From: Rutstroemia sp. NJR-2017a BVV2
Lineage: Eukaryota > Ascomycota > Leotiomycetes > Helotiales > Rutstroemiaceae
Reading direction: 5' to 3'
Assembly (NCBI GenBank): GCA_002946415.1
Contig: NJPS01000004.1
Coordinates: forward strand, 625,001 to 689,000
Length of the DNA: 64,000 bases
Both the position numbers and the translations under genes were made by a program. The notes below the pieces were generated by a model, which searched no databases, was not told the origin of the DNA, and worked only from the letters and a program-made list of their open reading frames with translations. This document shows, piece after piece, positions 61,519 to 64,000 of the stretch (the stretch's first letter is position 1; each line of letters begins with the position of its first letter).

Positions 61519-62700
61519 CTACTGCTTAAACGGTGGGATTGCTTCTGGAGCCTTGACATGGTCGACAATGCCAGCCATATTTGTGAGCCACACATCACTT
61601 GGAGTCTTAACACCATTGGGGCCTCCTAGGAAGTTCATGGGGAAGCCAATATCAAAAGCATTAGCGTCCTCAATCTCCTTGATATCATCATCACTCAACT
61701 CCAGCGACAAAGCCTCGATATTTCCCTTCAAATGATCGACCTTTCTTCCTCCAACGATAGGGAAGACGTAAGGACTCTTCTTCATCACATACGCAAGTGC
61801 TACGCTCGTGATAACCGTGTTCTTGCTGTTTGCAATCTTCTCAAGGACTTTGGAGATCTTGATAGCTGCGTCGGAGGGCCCACCCATATTACGACCTTCT
61901 TTAGAGTTGCGTTGCTCTTCGGTCTTGAAGTTTCCACCTCCAAGAGCTCCCCATGGTGCCAATCCCATGCCTTCCGCATGGCACATGGGAATGATGTCCC
62001 TCTCGAAATCGCGAAACTCCGCAGACCATCGACCCTGGTAGACCGAGAATTGACGCATCCCGTGATCACGAGCATATTGATTGCATTTAGAAACAATCCA
62101 TGCAGGTGTATCAGAAATACCGAGATATAGGACCTTTCCGGCAAGGACCAATGCGTTCAATGATTGCATGAGCTCGGGGATTGAGCAGGTGAAATCCCAC
62201 CAGTGGACGTAGAGGAGATCAATGTACGAGGTGCGTAGTTTCTTCAAACTGGCCTCGAGAGAAACATGGAGTGATTTCGATCCATTGCCGAGAGCGTTGA
62301 TAATGATTTCCTTGTCACCATGGCCTTGTCGGAAGCAAGTTGTGAACTTGGTAGCGATGACCAGCTGGTCTCGAATACCTCGCTTCTCCGCCCATTCACC
62401 AATCCACTTTTCGCTCTCCTCGCTTTGGTAGTTGTTGGCGGTGTCGATGAAGTTTCCTCCTGACTCGTAGAAGAAATCGAGGATTGCCTCTGTTTGCTTT
62501 TGGTCACATCCACCCATGAAACTCTCCCCTAGTGATATTTAGCTGGTGAAAGCGTAGGTCATTGCACGTGTCTTACAGGCATTTCCAAAGTTCATTGCTC
62601 CTAAGCACAAAGGGCTTACTCTAACTGATGCGTTTGGGGCCAGCATCCGGTATCGACCCAGAGCGGTCTTTGGTGGAGGAGGTCCTTGTGCCCACGACAT
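61519..62700 (-). CDS. Aldo/keto reductase (aryl-alcohol dehydrogenase-like)
   Basis: NADPH-dependent reductase of the AKR superfamily, close in pattern to yeast AAD and norsolorinate reductase-type proteins. Exons 62577-62700 and 61519-62528 on the minus strand; 377 residues. It begins MSWAQGPPPPKTALGRYRML and SVRVSPLCLGAMNFGNAWES, the latter rebuilt across the intron. The catalytic tetrad is present: Asp and Tyr in NFIDTANNYQ, Lys in VIATKFTT and His in LLYVHWWD. Further: LYLGISDTPAWIV, FSVYQGRWS, GLAPWGALGGG and the coenzyme motif VFPIVGGRKVDHLKGN. Natural substrate unknown; such genes may act in aromatic aldehyde or secondary metabolism. A TATATATA lies about 130 bases upstream. Confidence 0.92.
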
Positions 62701-63584
62701 GTTGTGATACTTGGTATTTTTGTATTTTGGATTGTGTATGAGGCTTGGATGTTTGTGACAAGGAGAGGTAAAAGGAATCTGAGTTGAGTTGATGTGGAAT
62801 ACAATGTCAATGAATTGGAGGTTCTATGGGGTATATATACTCGAACTCTATGTTTATGATCTCATTGCTCAAGAACACTTCATCACTTACAGTGCATTGT
62901 CTTAACTCCGAAAGTATCAATAAAGCTCAATACCAAGAGCCGAATTGCGTGGACTATCAAAACTTTTCGGCTCATTAACTTTTCCGCTTTTGTTATTGAT
63001 AGCAGCACGGCCAGTAGACATGAGAACGAAGGATACTTCCATGCTGTTTTCGGCCGAAAGTTTAAAATTGGTGGGTGTGTTTGATGCCAAGCTGCTGTAC
63101 ACTGGTCTGTGCAGCCTCTTTCCCCGCTCCTAAACCCGAGCAATGTATGAAGTGGTGCGGAGATTAGTTATCTGGCAAGGATACGAAGTACGATCGGATT
63201 TACTCTGATATTTCCTCACAAGGCCGACGTCTGTCAGACACCCGAAATATATGGTACCTGCATTTACAATATGGTACGACTACTCACACCTGGCGACCGA
63301 TAGCTCCGTATGCTGATGAATCGCAGTGGGGGGGGATCTAAGATGTGAAAGCTGTCGACTGCTAGTTACCCCGATGATTTACCAGGCTGGCATTGGCATT
63401 GGCTATATGGACATGATCTATTCCATGAACATTGTGTCCATTCCCCGTAAAATACTCCGTGAAGTGGGAATTTGGCTCCCTCGACCACACCCACATTATG
63501 CTAAGACAATCAAACCTGAGGTGCTCATGTGTAACGTAACCCAAAATCATCCAAGAAGCTCAATTCTGACCTACGCGTCATCTC
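62701..63584. other. Intergenic with TATA element
   Basis: 880 bases between the reductase start and the GMF stop. TATATATA at 62832-62839 may serve the reductase. A TACGAAGTAC word is at 63182-63191. No gene seen. Confidence 0.55.
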
Positions 63585-63987
63585 TCATTCTCCTCCGTTC
63601 AGCTTTTCTGGTATTTCTTCTAAATCTTCCGCACTTTCGATCTCAATCACCTTTCCCACCTCTGCTGTGTTTCTCATCAACTCTTTCGCACCAGCGTATA
63701 ACATGCGCTGCTCGGCATTGACGGTAGGCGGGAGATAGAACAGAAGGACGTAAGGGACAGAGAGTCGACCCGATGACTGTTTGACAAAGTCGTTAGCACA
63801 AGCACCTTAGATATCATTGTAGATATGAGAAAGTAAGAACAATCGTAACGCACCAGAGTTAAGGGATAACTCAGTAACACAAATCGAGGGGAATGATCGG
63901 GCAGATCATCACCAATAGACTGAAGGTCTTTGTAAACTGTCTCTTCTTCGTCCTGCTTGATCTCGAGAGTAGCTTTATCGATTAAGT
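63585..63987 (-). CDS. AIM7: Glia maturation factor homologue (Gmf1/Aim7), partial
   Basis: ADF/cofilin-fold protein that binds Arp2/3 and removes actin branches. Only the 3' part is in the window: exons 63854-63987 and 63585-63776 on the minus strand (109 complete codons including the stop, after two bases of a split codon); earlier exons lie past the right edge. Residues visible: LIDKATLEIKQDEEETVYKD, LQSIGDDLPDHSPRFVLLSY, RLSVPYVLLFYLPPTVNAEQ, RMLYAGAKELMRNTAEVGKV and a short acidic end. The first exon in view starts after an acceptor AAACAG with a split codon, giving ...(Y)LIDK as in the family. The intron between is 77 bases (GTGCGT to AAACAG). Confidence 0.9.
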
Positions 63988-64000
63988 CTGTTTGCGAAAG

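Overview
The window is nuclear DNA from a filamentous ascomycete (Pezizomycotina). Protein-coding genes are cut by short GT-AG introns, mostly about 45-90 bases, many with a CTAAC or CTGAC-like branch site. They are spaced by 0.3-3 kb of non-coding DNA and lie on both strands without operons. The mix (voltage-gated proton channel, F-box, VTC1, PKC1 with HR1-C2-C1 domains, an Ahc1-type zinc finger protein, DUF3632 and sedolisin remnants) fits this group. Leotiomycetes is my guess but the sequence alone does not prove it. I rebuilt intron-exon structures by eye; joined reading frames close correctly for every gene given with exon coordinates.

Left third (1-24 kb): an uncertain edge fragment, a Pab2-type RNA-binding protein (-), a proton channel (+), an Ahc1-like chromatin factor (-), a 3.3 kb non-coding stretch, an Alba-domain protein (+), VTC1 (-) and Tctex-type dynein light chain (+) sharing a divergent promoter, an F-box protein (+), a PP2C phosphatase (+) whose last intron appears to be GC-AG, choline-phosphate cytidylyltransferase (+) and the 20 kDa iron-sulfur subunit of complex I (+).

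Middle (24-48 kb): an iron-containing alcohol dehydrogenase/maleylacetate reductase (+), a gene-poor stretch (26.5-32.1 kb) with one small possible myristoylated protein, a secreted FAD oxidase of the berberine bridge type (+), the Rieske protein of complex III (+), TCP-1 alpha (-) facing away from cytosolic prolyl-tRNA synthetase (+), protein kinase C (-) and an acyl-CoA dehydrogenase (-).

Right third (48-64 kb): an MFS transporter (-); a 3 kb graveyard (50.9-54.0 kb) with three broken genes, namely a sedolisin peptidase, a DUF3632 protein and an AIM6-like phosphodiesterase; then a GNAT acetyltransferase (-), an EIF1AD-like protein (+), ALG3 (-), a small probable mitochondrial protein (+), an acidic orphan nuclear protein (-), an aldo/keto reductase (-) and the 3' part of a GMF/Aim7 actin regulator (-).

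Most genes are unrelated housekeeping functions. Loose links are respiration (complex I PSST subunit and complex III Rieske protein, both with a CCAATCA box about 140-160 bases before the start codon) and cell-surface growth (PKC1, ALG3, lipid synthesis). I found no CRISPR array, tRNA, rRNA or intact transposon. I found no wholly new multi-gene system; the items most worth a second look are the pseudogene cluster, the GC-AG intron that hides an in-frame stop, and several orphan proteins.
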